From positions 10,307,501-10,371,500 of the forward strand of contig CANTUQ010000112.1 of the NCBI GenBank assembly GCA_947683425.1: a DNA stretch of 64,000 nt, in the 5' to 3' direction. Source of the DNA: Excoecaria cochinchinensis. Lineage: Eukaryota > Streptophyta > Magnoliopsida > Malpighiales > Euphorbiaceae. Position numbers and translations under genes: made by a program. The notes below the pieces were generated by a model. The model was not told the DNA's origin. It was given only the letters and a program-made list of their open reading frames with translations, and searched no databases. Positions 1 to 9,793 of this stretch are shown piece after piece; within the stretch, counting starts at the first letter, position 1, and each line of letters starts with the position of its first letter.

Positions 1-1065
1 ACAATAATAAAAATATGAACAATTAAATAAGAAGAATAAGAATAAGAAATAATAATATGAACAATTAAATAAACATGCAAGAAATAAAAAGTAAAATAAA
101 TAATAGATCTAAAAGAATTTACATAATAGCTAATCAATTGTAAGCAAAAATTAAATTAAAAATTAAATTAAAAGTTGAGCCAAGAATGCTTGCCCTCAAA
201 ATTGGATGTGATGAATGAAATTGGATGATAAGTTTCCTTGCTTTGATTTGGAAAAGTAAAAAATATAATGAAATTTTATCCCAGGAACAAATAATTGATT
301 TATTTGTCTTAAGAAAAAAAATTGTAACAGAGAAGTAAAAAATTCACAAGAATAAATAATTGATTTATTTGTCTCAAGAATTAACTTAAAAAAAATCAAA
401 TTAGAACACTTGGAGAATTTTTCTTGAAGAAGAAAAAAAAAAGAGAAGAAGAAGAAGAGAGAAAGTATATTTTTCTTAAGAAAAAATCCCCCCTCAAAAT
501 TCTCTCTAAAAATGATTTTATAATCCCCAAAAAAATTCAGATTTTTAATAAAAAAATTAAAGTAATTTAACTCACATTAAACCCAAAAAACTGAATAATT
601 TGAAAAGTTTAGAAGATAAAAGGTTTTTAGAATTAAATTATGCAAAAAAAAATGAGTTAAAAACACTAAAAATTGAGATAAAACGGCCAAAAATGGATTG
701 GGGGCTGATCGGGCGTCGGAGGCACGCGCAGGGGCGAGCGACGCCCGTCGGCGCGCGGGCGATGCTCAGCTCGTCGCTCGCGCAACAGCGTGCTCCGCGC
801 GCACCCAATGAGCTGCCGCACCCCGACATTCGCCGAATTTTTTTTTTCCTAAAACACACTAATTTCAAAACATACCCTTTTGTCTCAAAATAATTTTTAA
901 AATATTTAAAATATTTTTTTTTAAATATTTTTTTATTTATTTCTAATAAATCAATTTGACAAGGAAATCATCACTTCTAACTTTCATTTTTTCCTATAAA
1001 TAGGCACACTTAATTTCATCATTGGGTAATCCTGATCTAGACTGTCTTGAGACCCGGTGTCTATA
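1..1065 (-). repeat. Tat LTR, partial (left LTR of E)
   Basis: AT-rich sequence with a GC-rich block, ending on the plus strand in GGTGTCTATA at 1065. Read on the minus strand it starts TATAGACACCGGG, a one-base variant of the TGTAGACACCGG start of the complete Tat solo LTR at 15763. The block around 1018-1065 (GGGTAATCCTGATC, then CCGGTGTCTA) matches the solo LTR at 15719-15763. The outer part of the LTR lies before the window. There is no convincing protein; short open frames here are low-complexity. Confidence 0.8.
698..836. other. GC-rich block in Tat LTR
   Basis: An abrupt GC-rich island inside an otherwise very AT-rich LTR, rich in GACGCCCGTCGG-like words. Equivalent islands lie at the same place in the other Tat LTRs of the window (15274-15512, 26222-26340, 33020-33235, 53795-54030). 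It may be part of the promoter region; function unknown. Confidence 0.65.
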
Positions 1066-1078
1066 GTTGCCCCCAAGT
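1066..1078 (-). other. polypurine tract of left Tat LTR
   Basis: The minus strand reads ACTTGGGGGCAAC directly before the LTR start. Purine-rich tracts at this place prime plus-strand DNA synthesis in LTR retrotransposons. The right arm has the related AACTGGGGACAAT before its LTR at 25992. Confidence 0.6.
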
Positions 1079-1189
1079 TTTGGGAAACTAGTGCACTAGT
1101 TTCTAGGTGAGCCTAAACTCAGAAAAGGGAAAGAAGCGCGTACCTGAGGCGGCCGTCTTTCCGGACTGGACAATGTTGTTGTGATGGTT

Positions 1190-1815
1190 ATCGCCAGCTT
1201 GTCGGCGTGTCGTCCATTGTTGAAGCGGTAGTGTCGTGATCGTGCTAACCCTCCATGGAGTGGTAGTGCCGTCATCATGCTAACCCTTCTGAAGTGGTAG
1301 TGCCGTGGTCGTGCTAACCTTCCGTAGAATGGTAGTGCCGCCGTCGTGCTAACCCTTCTGAGTTTGTGAACCGATAGTGCCGTGATCGTGCTAACCCTCT
1401 GTGAAGTGGTATTGCCGTCATCGTGCTAACCCTTCTGAAGTGGTAGTGCCGTGGTAGTGCCGTGGTCGTGCTAACCTTTCGTAGAATGGTAGTGCTGCCA
1501 TCGTGCTAACCCTTCTGACATTTGAAGTGATAGTGCCGTGATCGTGCTAACCCTTTGTGGAGTGGTAGTGTCGTCATCGTGCTAACCCTTTTGAAGTGGT
1601 AGTGCCGTGGTCGTGCTAACCTTCCGTAGAATGGTAGTGCTTCCATCGTGCTAACCCTTCTGAGATTTGAAGTGGTAGTGCCGTGATCGTGCTAACCCTC
1701 CGTGGAGTGGTAATGCCATCAACATGCTAACCCTTCTGAAGTGGTAGTGCTGTGGTTGTGCTAACCTTCCGTAGAATGGTAGTGCTGCTATCGTGCTAAC
1801 CCTTCTGAGATTTGA
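1190..1815 (-). repeat. Tandem repeat, ~36-bp monomer with four-monomer higher order
   Basis: Monomers share GTGGTAGTGCCGT then ATCGTGCTAACC. Four variants follow each other in fixed order (linkers CCGTGGA, CTGAAGTG, CGTAGAATG, CTGAGATTTGAA), making a higher-order repeat of about 145 bp; GATTTGAA-type junctions recur near 1521 and 1666. The right arm of E has related monomers in a roughly 76-bp two-monomer arrangement. Such hypervariable tandem repeats are known in the 3' untranslated region of Tat/Ogre-type elements. Confidence 0.85.
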
Positions 1816-2266
1816 ATTAGTGCTGCCTGTGAGCCCTTTGGTTAGTTGCCCCTTGAGAGGTCTTTGGTTGATGCTTTGATTGATGCTTGAATTGATGTTT
1901 GGATTGATGTTTTGATTGATGTCGTTACTCGCCTTTTGCCGGTGTCCGCATCGATTATCTCTTACTACAAAATTGAAAAACCAAATATGCAGGAAAAATA
2001 GTGAGCATGCACGTGAAATGCATGGGTCATGCAAGAATGCTGGATAAGAATTCATCTAAGTGGACTTAGAGATGATAACCAGTCTGGCTGCAATTTGCGA
2101 TAGGATCGATGCCTTTTGGAATTGCCTATGAATTTCATGCCTTTGGGATTGTGAGGTTCTCATCTGATACCTGTAGTCATTTTTTGAAGGTAGTGCGTCC
2201 CTTGTGGATTTTCACACTAGCTTTTCTTAGCGAGAAATGCGTCCTTTGTGGATTTTCACATAACCC

Positions 2267-3919
2267 TGATGCGACCTCAGCAAGTGTACTGAATCGGCAA
2301 GTAATACAATGGTGTAATTTTAAGACCCCGAGTTATCATACCCAAGGGATTGAGTTGTGCAAGCGTTGACAATTAAATGTATGCTAAAGAATTCCCAATT
2401 GTTGAGAGTGATAAGTTATTTAATGCTAAATTAAGAAAATTAACTGATGAAATAATTAATTCAACAATTTTAAAAGAATCAATATTAATAAAGACTTGAT
2501 AAAAATAATTAATAGACCTTGCTAAGGAATACCCATTCTCCCCAATAATACCAAGCAAATGCTCAAACATAACAGCTACATATGCAATTCAGTGAACAAC
2601 CTAGCCTGTACCTTAGCCTGCCTTTCGGATCAAGCTTCTCTAAAACATGCACCTACCATCCCAGATTCAGCACATAAATTAGTATTCAAAACAGGTCTTA
2701 AGTTCTGAGCTTAGATGATCCTACCATCTCGGATTCAGACATCAAAACTCAATTATCTCTCACCATTCTGAACTTATTCAAAATAGAAGTCCACAGGATT
2801 CAACTACCATCCCGGATTCATCAAACCAATGAAAATCGATAGAAATAGAATAGAGTATGTGTAAGTTCATGAAATGAATACAATCAAAGATTATCACAGT
2901 AGATCAATCTTAAACTTGCATTAAATTCAATAACAAACAGATAAATTTAGAGAAGATAAAACTGAAGCATATGCATAAATCAATCCACACAAAGCATTCA
3001 CATGGTTATTGGGGATTCAAGGCATCCCTTAACAAGGAAAAGAACTACTCACTCATGATTAAAATAAAAACTGAAATAAATAGAGGGAAGTTGATATTAC
3101 CCATTTTAGATCTGAAAATGGAATTCTTACAGTAATGAAAATGATGTTCTTCAAACTGAATCAGCTCTTAAAACTTCAAAAATAAATGATAACTTTTAAA
3201 ATCTCCGATTACTCGATTCTTCAGATCAATAAAAATAGAAAATTTAATTGTAAAACAAGAAAAATCTCAACCTAGATTACCCAGAAAAATGTCTATATCT
3301 CTGCTCCTCCTCCTCCTAATTCCTACCGAAAATGTCTAACTTCAGCCCCTAAATAACAGTTAAAGTCAAACGGTGGCATGACAATCTTTGATTTTGTGCG
3401 GATTTTGTTCATGTTATACGGCGGTATGAGAAGCTCTCACCGCCGTGTAACTGCATACTGGATGACAGTTCTTTGAAATATTTTGGTTTACACGGCGGTA
3501 TGGAAGGTCCTTACTGCCGTGTAAATGGCTTTCGGTCAGCCTCTTTGAATTTTTGCTCCCATGTGCAGCGCCGTTAATTTTGGTAAATTACGCTTTACAC
3601 GGCAGTATGAGAAGACCTTACCGCCGTGTAACCTCCTACGTAAATCATATTTCCCGCTATACACGGCGGTAAGACAGTTCCTTACCGCCGTGTAAGGTTC
3701 TTCTGCTACACTCTGATATTTTTCATTGTACACGGTGGTATGGAACTTCCTCACCGCCATGTAAGCCATCTAAAACACCAAAAATAACATAAAAAACTCA
3801 CTTTAGTGTATTAAACAAAATCTAATAATACTTTAACAAAAACACATTGAAATAAGGACTTCTAAACTCAAAAGTGAGCTGAAAATTCACATAAAAACAA
3901 CATAGATTTGAACTTATCA
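2267..3919. mobile_element. Solo LTR (TGATGCG...TTATCA), 1653 bp
   Basis: Starts TGATGCGACCTC and ends ACTTATCA, flanked by the 5-bp TSD AACCC (2262-2266 and 3920-3924). Removing it restores the host sequence, confirmed by the uninterrupted reverse copy at 7470-7490. No coding region, primer site or internal domain is present, so it is a solo LTR left by LTR-LTR recombination. The family is not recognised: its ends differ from the chromovirus and Tat LTRs here. The interior holds an array of palindromes (3414-3763). Confidence 0.85.
3414..3763. repeat. Palindrome array, CACGGCGGTA type
   Basis: Five imperfect inverted repeats with arms TTACACGGCGGTA and TACCGCCGTGTAA around a loop of about 10 bases, starting near 3414, 3487, 3594, 3658 and 3726. 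Arms are well kept while the spacers between units have diverged. The same palindrome occurs in chromovirus LTRs at 24468-24745 and 30205-30481. Confidence 0.9.
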
Positions 3920-3924
3920 AACCC

Positions 3925-4455
3925 TTGCCTTATTTTTGCCTGGAATGGACCCAACCCAATCCAGCGGTTTATTTTCTTTTATTTTCTTTTTTTTTTAAGG
4001 ATAGACTGCATGTCTCTAGGTTTTCACCCTATCCCTTTGCCTAACTTTTGCTTAGAGCGCCAATTACGGTTTTTATCTCCAACGGCTCTTTTTTTTCAGA
4101 GAGGTTGAAGCTATTGCCAAAAATCTTTCAGGTATGATCAGCATGTACTTACATCTTGGCAAAGCTGTAAGAGCTTGATTCTTATCATGAAAGGTGCTGT
4201 AGAATTGATTTCACAGTTGAAAGAAGAATGTATCAGCTGAAGGGCCCGAGTAGCGAGAAAATCTGAGCGCAGATAGTAACAATTGCTACCTTCATGTCGG
4301 AACTAGACAACTTTGAGTATGCAAAATGAACTGCTCTGACCGCATTAATATTGTATAAATGCATATGTTTTAATTTGATTTCATAACACATGATCATTAT
4401 TTGACATTAACTCAAATAATATATGACCTCATCTAACCTCGGGATAAATCTTGAA
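3925..4455 (-). repeat. 3' non-coding region of E, left arm (inner part)
   Basis: Continues directly from 2266 once the solo LTR is removed. 3925-4110 matches the aORF intron of Tat element C (34040-34100), and the stretch starting CTCCTGTTA at about 4466, followed by CTCTCGGGTTTTCACGA, matches C at 34900-34945, just past the end of its integrase. 4180-4455 is the reverse complement of 7080-7340. No coding sequence is seen. Confidence 0.65.
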
Positions 4456-5380
4456 ATCATCAAACTCCTGTTATCAATCCGTCCTCTCGGGTTTTCACGA
4501 TTGAAAATTTTCTCTCAGCCCTTAATTTAATTTTTTTTCTGAAGCAAATTCTGGATGCAATGTTGGGACGAGACTCAACTCAAATGCATAAATGCACTTG
4601 TGGCTCCCCGTTTGAAGCTCAAGAAACACCATATGCCTTTTCCTAAGTACCGAACCTTATTAAAAGGTCATCTCTGCTGATTGGATAAGACTGAACCAAG
4701 AATCAAAAGGCCTTACTTTGGTTGTAACATTAGGCTTAGGTAGAGATGGCTATCAAAGGAGGATCAGGTTGCTAGAGAAGAAATGGCCGTAACATTTACC
4801 CGACTGATGGGAGGACAATCCTCAGCTCAATTGCATCCTATAAATGGATTCTTGAATTTGGGTTTTAATAATACTTTTTGCTCATTAAGCTCAGAATAAC
4901 ACAGAAACTCATCAAGGGGTTACTATCTTGAGCTCTACTTCTTTTTTCCTTTTTTTTTTCTTAATTACTTTTTCTCCTATCTTTTTCTTTTTCTTTTTTT
5001 TCTCTCGACCTCATGTCTTTGGCACATGACTAAATTGGCACATGACTAAATTGATAACCCAAAGAATTGTCAATGATGTAGGATTGCCAATGATGTACAT
5101 CCATCCTTACTAGAACGACCATTCTTCTAAGAGGAGGCAAAAATCATTTTAGGCGAAGGGGTAGTTTTAATATGTGTAACAACAAAATTGGCACGCATTT
5201 AGCATACCTCCATAAAGGCTCAACGGGCTAGCAAGCGATTGCGAAATAAAGGTAGAAAATAGTCATTTAGAGAGCTATACAAAGAAAGGCTGCCTAAATC
5301 ATTTTCTAAGTTTCGTCTTATCCACGATCGCTTTGATGGGTAATCAGAAAGGCTCTAGTGCTCTTAGTGAGTTTTCATCC
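4456..5380. other. Unassigned stretch between E core and left arm
   Basis: The first 70 bases match the sequence downstream of integrase in C. The remainder has no open frame of note and no match I can see elsewhere in the window. It takes the place of most of pol in a normal Tat element. It contains pyrimidine-rich runs near 4940-5010 and a direct duplication of GGCACATGACTAAATT at about 5020-5055. Confidence 0.4.
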
Positions 5381-5705
5381 AATCCCCTAATTGCAACTAA
5401 TTTTTTTTTACTATTTTTTATTTTCTTAGCTCTCAGATTTTCCTCTCCTCAGGAGTTATATCAGATGCAATCAAGATTTTCTTTGGGTTTTCCAAAGTTC
5501 CGAGATTAAATGTAATAATATTAATTGAATTAATATCAAAAAATGAATGCATCGTGATCATGAGAAATAAAATCATTAGAGACACTATACAAATATGCAA
5601 GATTGTTCATTTTATTGAAATAACCAACATTGCAAATATTGTCATAAAAGTGTTCTTGGAATAAAAAAAAGCAACTAAAAACATATTATTCTCCTCTGAT
5701 CACAT
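5381..5705 (-). pseudogene. Remnant of Tat protease-RT linker region
   Basis: On the minus strand this resembles the linker before reverse transcriptase in element C (38205-38500): both share the TCCTCAGGAGTTAT-like block, the GTTCCGAGATTAAA-like block and an ATGATCATG stretch. No usable frame remains. It follows the gag stop directly, so the protease has been deleted, and RT, RNase H and integrase are absent beyond it. Confidence 0.6.
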
Positions 5706-7047
5706 TCATGGTGGTGGAACTACATTATATCCTGCCCTCTTCTTCTTGTCTCTCTTCTTAGGGTCGGTGATCTCCTTGACATCAATAAGATCTTGAATTT
5801 TATTCCTCAGAGTCCGGCAATAATTTGTTAAATGCCCGGTGTGCTGATGGTAAGCACAGTATTGATCATCTTTATGCCCCGGCTTTCCTTGATTCATGAC
5901 TGGCCTGGGTGGCAATGGTCTCAACTTGCATTCCTTTGTAAGCTTCTCCAATACCCAAGACAAAGAGCGGCCCAAATTGGAGTAATACATCTGAACCTGT
6001 CCAACCTCAGTGGCTGAAACCTCGGCCGTCTTACCACTTCTATTACTGCTGCTTCCTGCACCGCCTGGTTTGTACCCCGATTGGTTGCCATAACCTTTCC
6101 TAGCAAAGTTATTTTGGCTTGCTTTCTTCACAAGGTAAGCACCCTTAGCTTCTACAGCAATGTCCTTAAGGGACTCCCAGTCTCTGAGCCCTTTAAAGCT
6201 GAGCAGGTCCCTCAAGTAAGGGCAAGAGTTCCTGATAAATAGCCTGATTTGGTCAGCAGTGTCAGGCTTTCTCTGCATCTCTATGACCCTATTTCTCCAT
6301 CTTGTAAGGTACTCATGGAACAACTCATCATTTTTCTGCTGTAAAAGCTCGAGGTCCTTTAAGGTGAGCTCCATTCTGGTAATGCAGTTGTACTGCTTCA
6401 TGAATCCCTCAGTCAAAAGGTCCCAATCTTCGTTGGACCTCCTATCCAAACCCATGGTACCAATCCACATCCGGACCCACTAGACTAAGGCAAAAATAAT
6501 CCACCTTCTGTTTCTTAGTCAACCCCGTGCCTTTCATCACCAGGGTATACTGCTTGATATGTGCAGATGGATCCAAAGTACCATCAAACTTCAGCAGCTC
6601 GGGCCTTTTGAACCTTTGGGGCAATAGCTCTTCATCCCCTAAATCTCTGTCTTCAGGGTTGATCCCCTTTCTGGCTGATAGCGTACGGGAAATGGCTTCG
6701 ATCTATTGCCTCATCTCTCTCATCGCCTCATCCTCTACCCTGGCTGCTCTGACCCCCACAAACTGAGGTGCTGCTGCATCTTCATTTCCCTCCTCTAACA
6801 CAAAGTCCTCCTCAGGATTAGGAATTATTGCCCTTCTTTGCTCAACAGGCACTGCTGCCCTATGCTCATTAGCAGGTTGGCGGGGAGCATTAACTATAGC
6901 AGGGGCTTCTCCACTAGCAGGTAGTTCAACTTGCCCCCTAGCATGAACCATTTGGGGTTGTGGAGCAATGGGTTGATGTGGAGCAGCTGGTGGTTGTAGT
7001 GCAGCTGGTGGTTGTGGAGCAGGAGGATGAGCAATCCTATCGGCCAT
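5706..7047 (-). pseudogene. gag: Tat gag (broken), element E
   Basis: Nucleocapsid/capsid polyprotein of a Tat-type Ty3/gypsy element. It reads from the ATG at 7047 with a proline/alanine-rich N-terminus, then a capsid core whose words VKQY/IKQYTLVMKG, KKQKVDYFCLSL and LTRWRNRVIEMQRKPD match the gag of element C. An in-frame TAG near 6705 replaces a Gln, and one extra G near 6475 shifts the frame, so it is read in three pieces (7047-6703, 6624-6478, 6470-5706). A zinc-knuckle-like segment CAYHQHTGHLTNYC sits near 5850. It ends in VPPP where C's gag continues. Upstream there is no leader and no primer site; the reverse-oriented 3' region begins within about 10 bases of the ATG. Confidence 0.8.
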
Positions 7048-7055
7048 AGCTCGAG

Positions 7056-8184
7056 TTTGATGATTTCATGATTTATGCCGAGATTAGATGAGGTCTTATA
7101 TTATTTGAGTTAACACTAAATAATGATCATGTGTTATAAAATCAAATTGAAACATATGCATTTATGCAATATTGATGTGGTCAGAACAGTTCATTTTGCA
7201 TACTCAAAGTTGTCTAGCACATTGTTATTGTCTACCCTCTGCTACTCTCACCACTCGGGTCCTTCAGCCGACTCATTTTGCTATCAATTGCGAAGGCAAT
7301 TCTACAGTACCATCATGAGAAGAATCAAGCTCATATGACCACAATTTAGGGCGTAAGTACACACTCATTGCCCTTGAAGAATCTCTAGTAAGAAACTTTA
7401 GCCTCACTTGTAAAAAAAAAAGAAAAAAAAGAAAAGCGGCTGGATTGGGTTAGGTCCATTCCAGGCAAAAATAAGGCACGGGGTTATGTGAAAATCCACA
7501 AAGGACGCAATTCTCGCTAAGAAAAGCTAGTGTGAAAATCCACAAGGGACGCACTACCTTAAAAAAATGACTACAGGTATTAGATGAGAAGATTGCAATC
7601 CCAAAGGCATGAAATTCAAAAGCAGCTTCAAAAGGCATCGATCCTATTGCAAATTGCAGCCAAACCGGCTATCACCTCTAAGTCCACTTAGATGAATTCT
7701 TATCTTGCGTTTATGCATGGCACATACATTCCACGTGCATGCTCACTATTTTTTCCTACATATTCGGCTTTCCAATTTTGCAGTAAGAGAGATTCGGTGC
7801 GGACGCCGGTAGAAGGCGAGTTATGACATCAATCAAAACATCAATTCAAGCATCAATCCAAGCATCAACCAAGGACCTCTCAGGGGGAAACTAACCAAAA
7901 GGCTCTCAAGGGGCACCAATTCAAATCTCAGAAGGGTTCGCATGATGGCCGCAGTACCATTCTACGGAAGGTTAGCACGACCATGGCATTAACACTTCAA
8001 ATCTCAAAAGGGTTTGCACGATGGTAGCACTACCATTCTACAGAAGGTTAGCACGACCACAGCATTACCAGTTCAAATCTCAGAAGGGTTAGCAAGATGG
8101 CGGAACTACCATTCTACGGAAGGTTAGCACGACCACGACATTACCACTTCAAATCTCAATAGGGTTAGCACGATGGCGGCACTA
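7056..8184 (+). repeat. 3' non-coding region of E, right (inverted) arm, part 1
   Basis: Reverse complement of 2090-2266 plus 3925-4455, and of the TTGATG-rich and tandem-repeat region further out. For example 7465-7550 mirrors 2185-2266 and 7080-7330 mirrors 4190-4445. The inner breakpoint lies at about 7053, where the mirror sequence stops and the gag ATG begins. Interrupted at 8189 by the Athila. Confidence 0.75.
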
Positions 8185-8189
8185 CCATT
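7915..8189 (+). repeat. Tandem repeat, right arm, ~76-bp two-monomer unit
   Basis: Alternating monomers containing GGGTTAGCACGATGGCGG and GGTTAGCACGACCACG, joined by CATTCTACGGAA and ACTTCAAATCTCA. These are reverse-complement relatives of the repeat at 1190-1815 but with a two-monomer order. The array continues after the Athila (23114-23276) and after the solo LTR (25745-25850). Confidence 0.85.
8185..8189. other. Target site duplication of Athila (left)
   Basis: CCATT here and again at 23114-23118 flanks the Athila; it lies within a tandem repeat monomer of E. Confidence 0.9.
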
Positions 8190-9636
8190 TGATATGAGTC
8201 TAAATAGCTCATATTTAATCCATGTTTTAGGTTTAAAATAACGTTTATGGATAGTTAATTGTGTTAGAATTAAGTGTGTTTTATGTTTTTGTTTGAGTTT
8301 TGTGTGTGTAGGAGAAAATGGAGAAGATTAGAGAAAAGGAGTAGAAATTAGCTAAGGAAGAATTAGTCTGTTACGAGAGCGATAAGTGTCGCGAGCACGA
8401 CATGAAGTGCCAAGGCAAAGAGAAAGAATAAAGGAAGAAAGAAAGCAAAGGAGAAAAGTAATCTGTTGCAAGCGCGACATGACACACAATTAAAGGGAGC
8501 CAAAGAGAAGGAGAAAGGGAGCTAGCGGGCATTACCACGAGCAAGCCCACCTATCGCGAGGTTGTGACGTGGAGCGGAGGAAAGCCAGCGCGAGAAAAGT
8601 GGAGCAAAGAGTAAGGCGTGTTTTGTCGCGAGCGTGACAGACATCTCGATCGCGACAGAGAGGACCGTTGCAAGTTAAAATCAAATTTTTCGTTGAAGAA
8701 GTATGACTTTCCACCAAGTCTTGCAACCTTCCTAAGGGACACTTGAAGGAACATATCTTTTAGAACATTATAAATATTAGTTTTAACTGTAATTTGAGAG
8801 TTGAATAGTTTTAGTTGAATATTTTTTATTAAGAATTCTGTAAGTTTGAGAGTACATTTTTAGTAAAAGTTTTAAGTTAGAATTTTTATGTTTTGAAGAG
8901 AAGATTACTTGCAAGGAAGAAGATATCCTTTGTGGAAGGGAAAAGGGTTGAAAGATCTCTTTCTTCATTTCTCATCTTTATTTCTTCTTTGTAATTATTA
9001 AATGATGAATTTATGAACTTGATTATTTAGTGCTATATTTTATTATTCATATCAATTTAATATTCTTTCTTATAGAATTTTCTATTAGTATTTTTATGCA
9101 TGATCATTATAAGTAAGTATTTAATTGAAAGATAAATTCTAACTTAAATCTAATAGAATTTCATCATTGAATTATTATTTGAGAAATCATAATATTAAAT
9201 GGTTGTTATAGGTTGTTTCTTATTCCTAGAATTTGCATATATAACACGTTAATTCATTAATGAAAATTGTGAGTTAGAAATATAAATGCATGTTTTAAGC
9301 ACTCTAATTTATGTTGAAAGAGTAAATTGGAATTTTATTCAACTTGGATTGCATGACAAGAATATATTCATAATCAAGAATAATCAATTCAAATTCTATT
9401 TATTATTTTATAATCATTGATCTTTTATCTTCTCCGATTATCTATAACTAGGTTAATTAGAATTAGACATAGTATTTCCACTTTCATTCAACAAATTATT
9501 GATCATTGTAAACAAGATTAAAACTAAGTAGTAATAGTGTGTAATAATTAGCATATTCCTCGTGGGATCGACAATTTTTGTACTATAACCGGTACACCGT
9601 CTACTTGCAAAATTAGCACTTAAAAATAGGCTAACA
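8190..9636 (+). repeat. 5' LTR of Athila A
   Basis: TGATATGAGTC...GGCTAACA, 1447 bp, closely matching the 3' LTR at 21669-23113. Around 8370-8660 it contains several TGTCGCGAGC/GCGACA inverted-repeat words. The last 90 bases, including the ACTATAACCGGTACACCG block, are conserved in both LTRs. A length difference near 8380 (extra GATAAGTGTCGCGAGCAC here) shows instability at the palindromic words. Confidence 0.95.
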
Positions 9637-9642
9637 AGTTTT

Positions 9643-9660
9643 TGGCGCCGTTGCGCGGGG
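9643..9660 (+). other. Primer binding site (tRNA-Asp type)
   Basis: TGGCGCCGTTGCGCGGGG lies 6 bases after the 5' LTR. Athila elements typically have TGGCGCCGTTGCCGGGG, complementary to the 3' end of tRNA-Asp; this copy differs near position 13. Confidence 0.8.
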
Positions 9661-9793
9661 GCTGATGTTTTATTTATTGCCATTGTGAAACTTGATTTAT
9701 GATTTTGGATTACAATATTTATTTTATTTGGTTTGTTTGTAGAGTTTAACTTAATTTTTGTTTTGTTTTGTTTTTACAGGATTTGATAAGTTC

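Larger units (their letters stand above)
1066..2266 (-). repeat. 3' non-coding region of E, left arm (outer part)
   Basis: Begins with GTTGCCCCCAAGT, which on the minus strand is a purine tract (ACTTGGGGGCAAC) ending at the LTR, as expected of a polypurine tract. It holds a tandem repeat (1190-1815), a TTGATG-rich stretch (1866-1920), and a block with GTGCGTCC and GGATTTTCACA words (2185-2260) that recurs in the aORF intron of Tat element C (33965-34055). This places it downstream of pol in the parent element. The reverse complement of the whole region forms the right arm of E. Confidence 0.7.

Noticed and set aside
600..893. Arg/Ala-rich open frame in the GC block
   Set aside because: Both strands are open because of base composition; the block is non-coding LTR sequence shared with other Tat LTRs.
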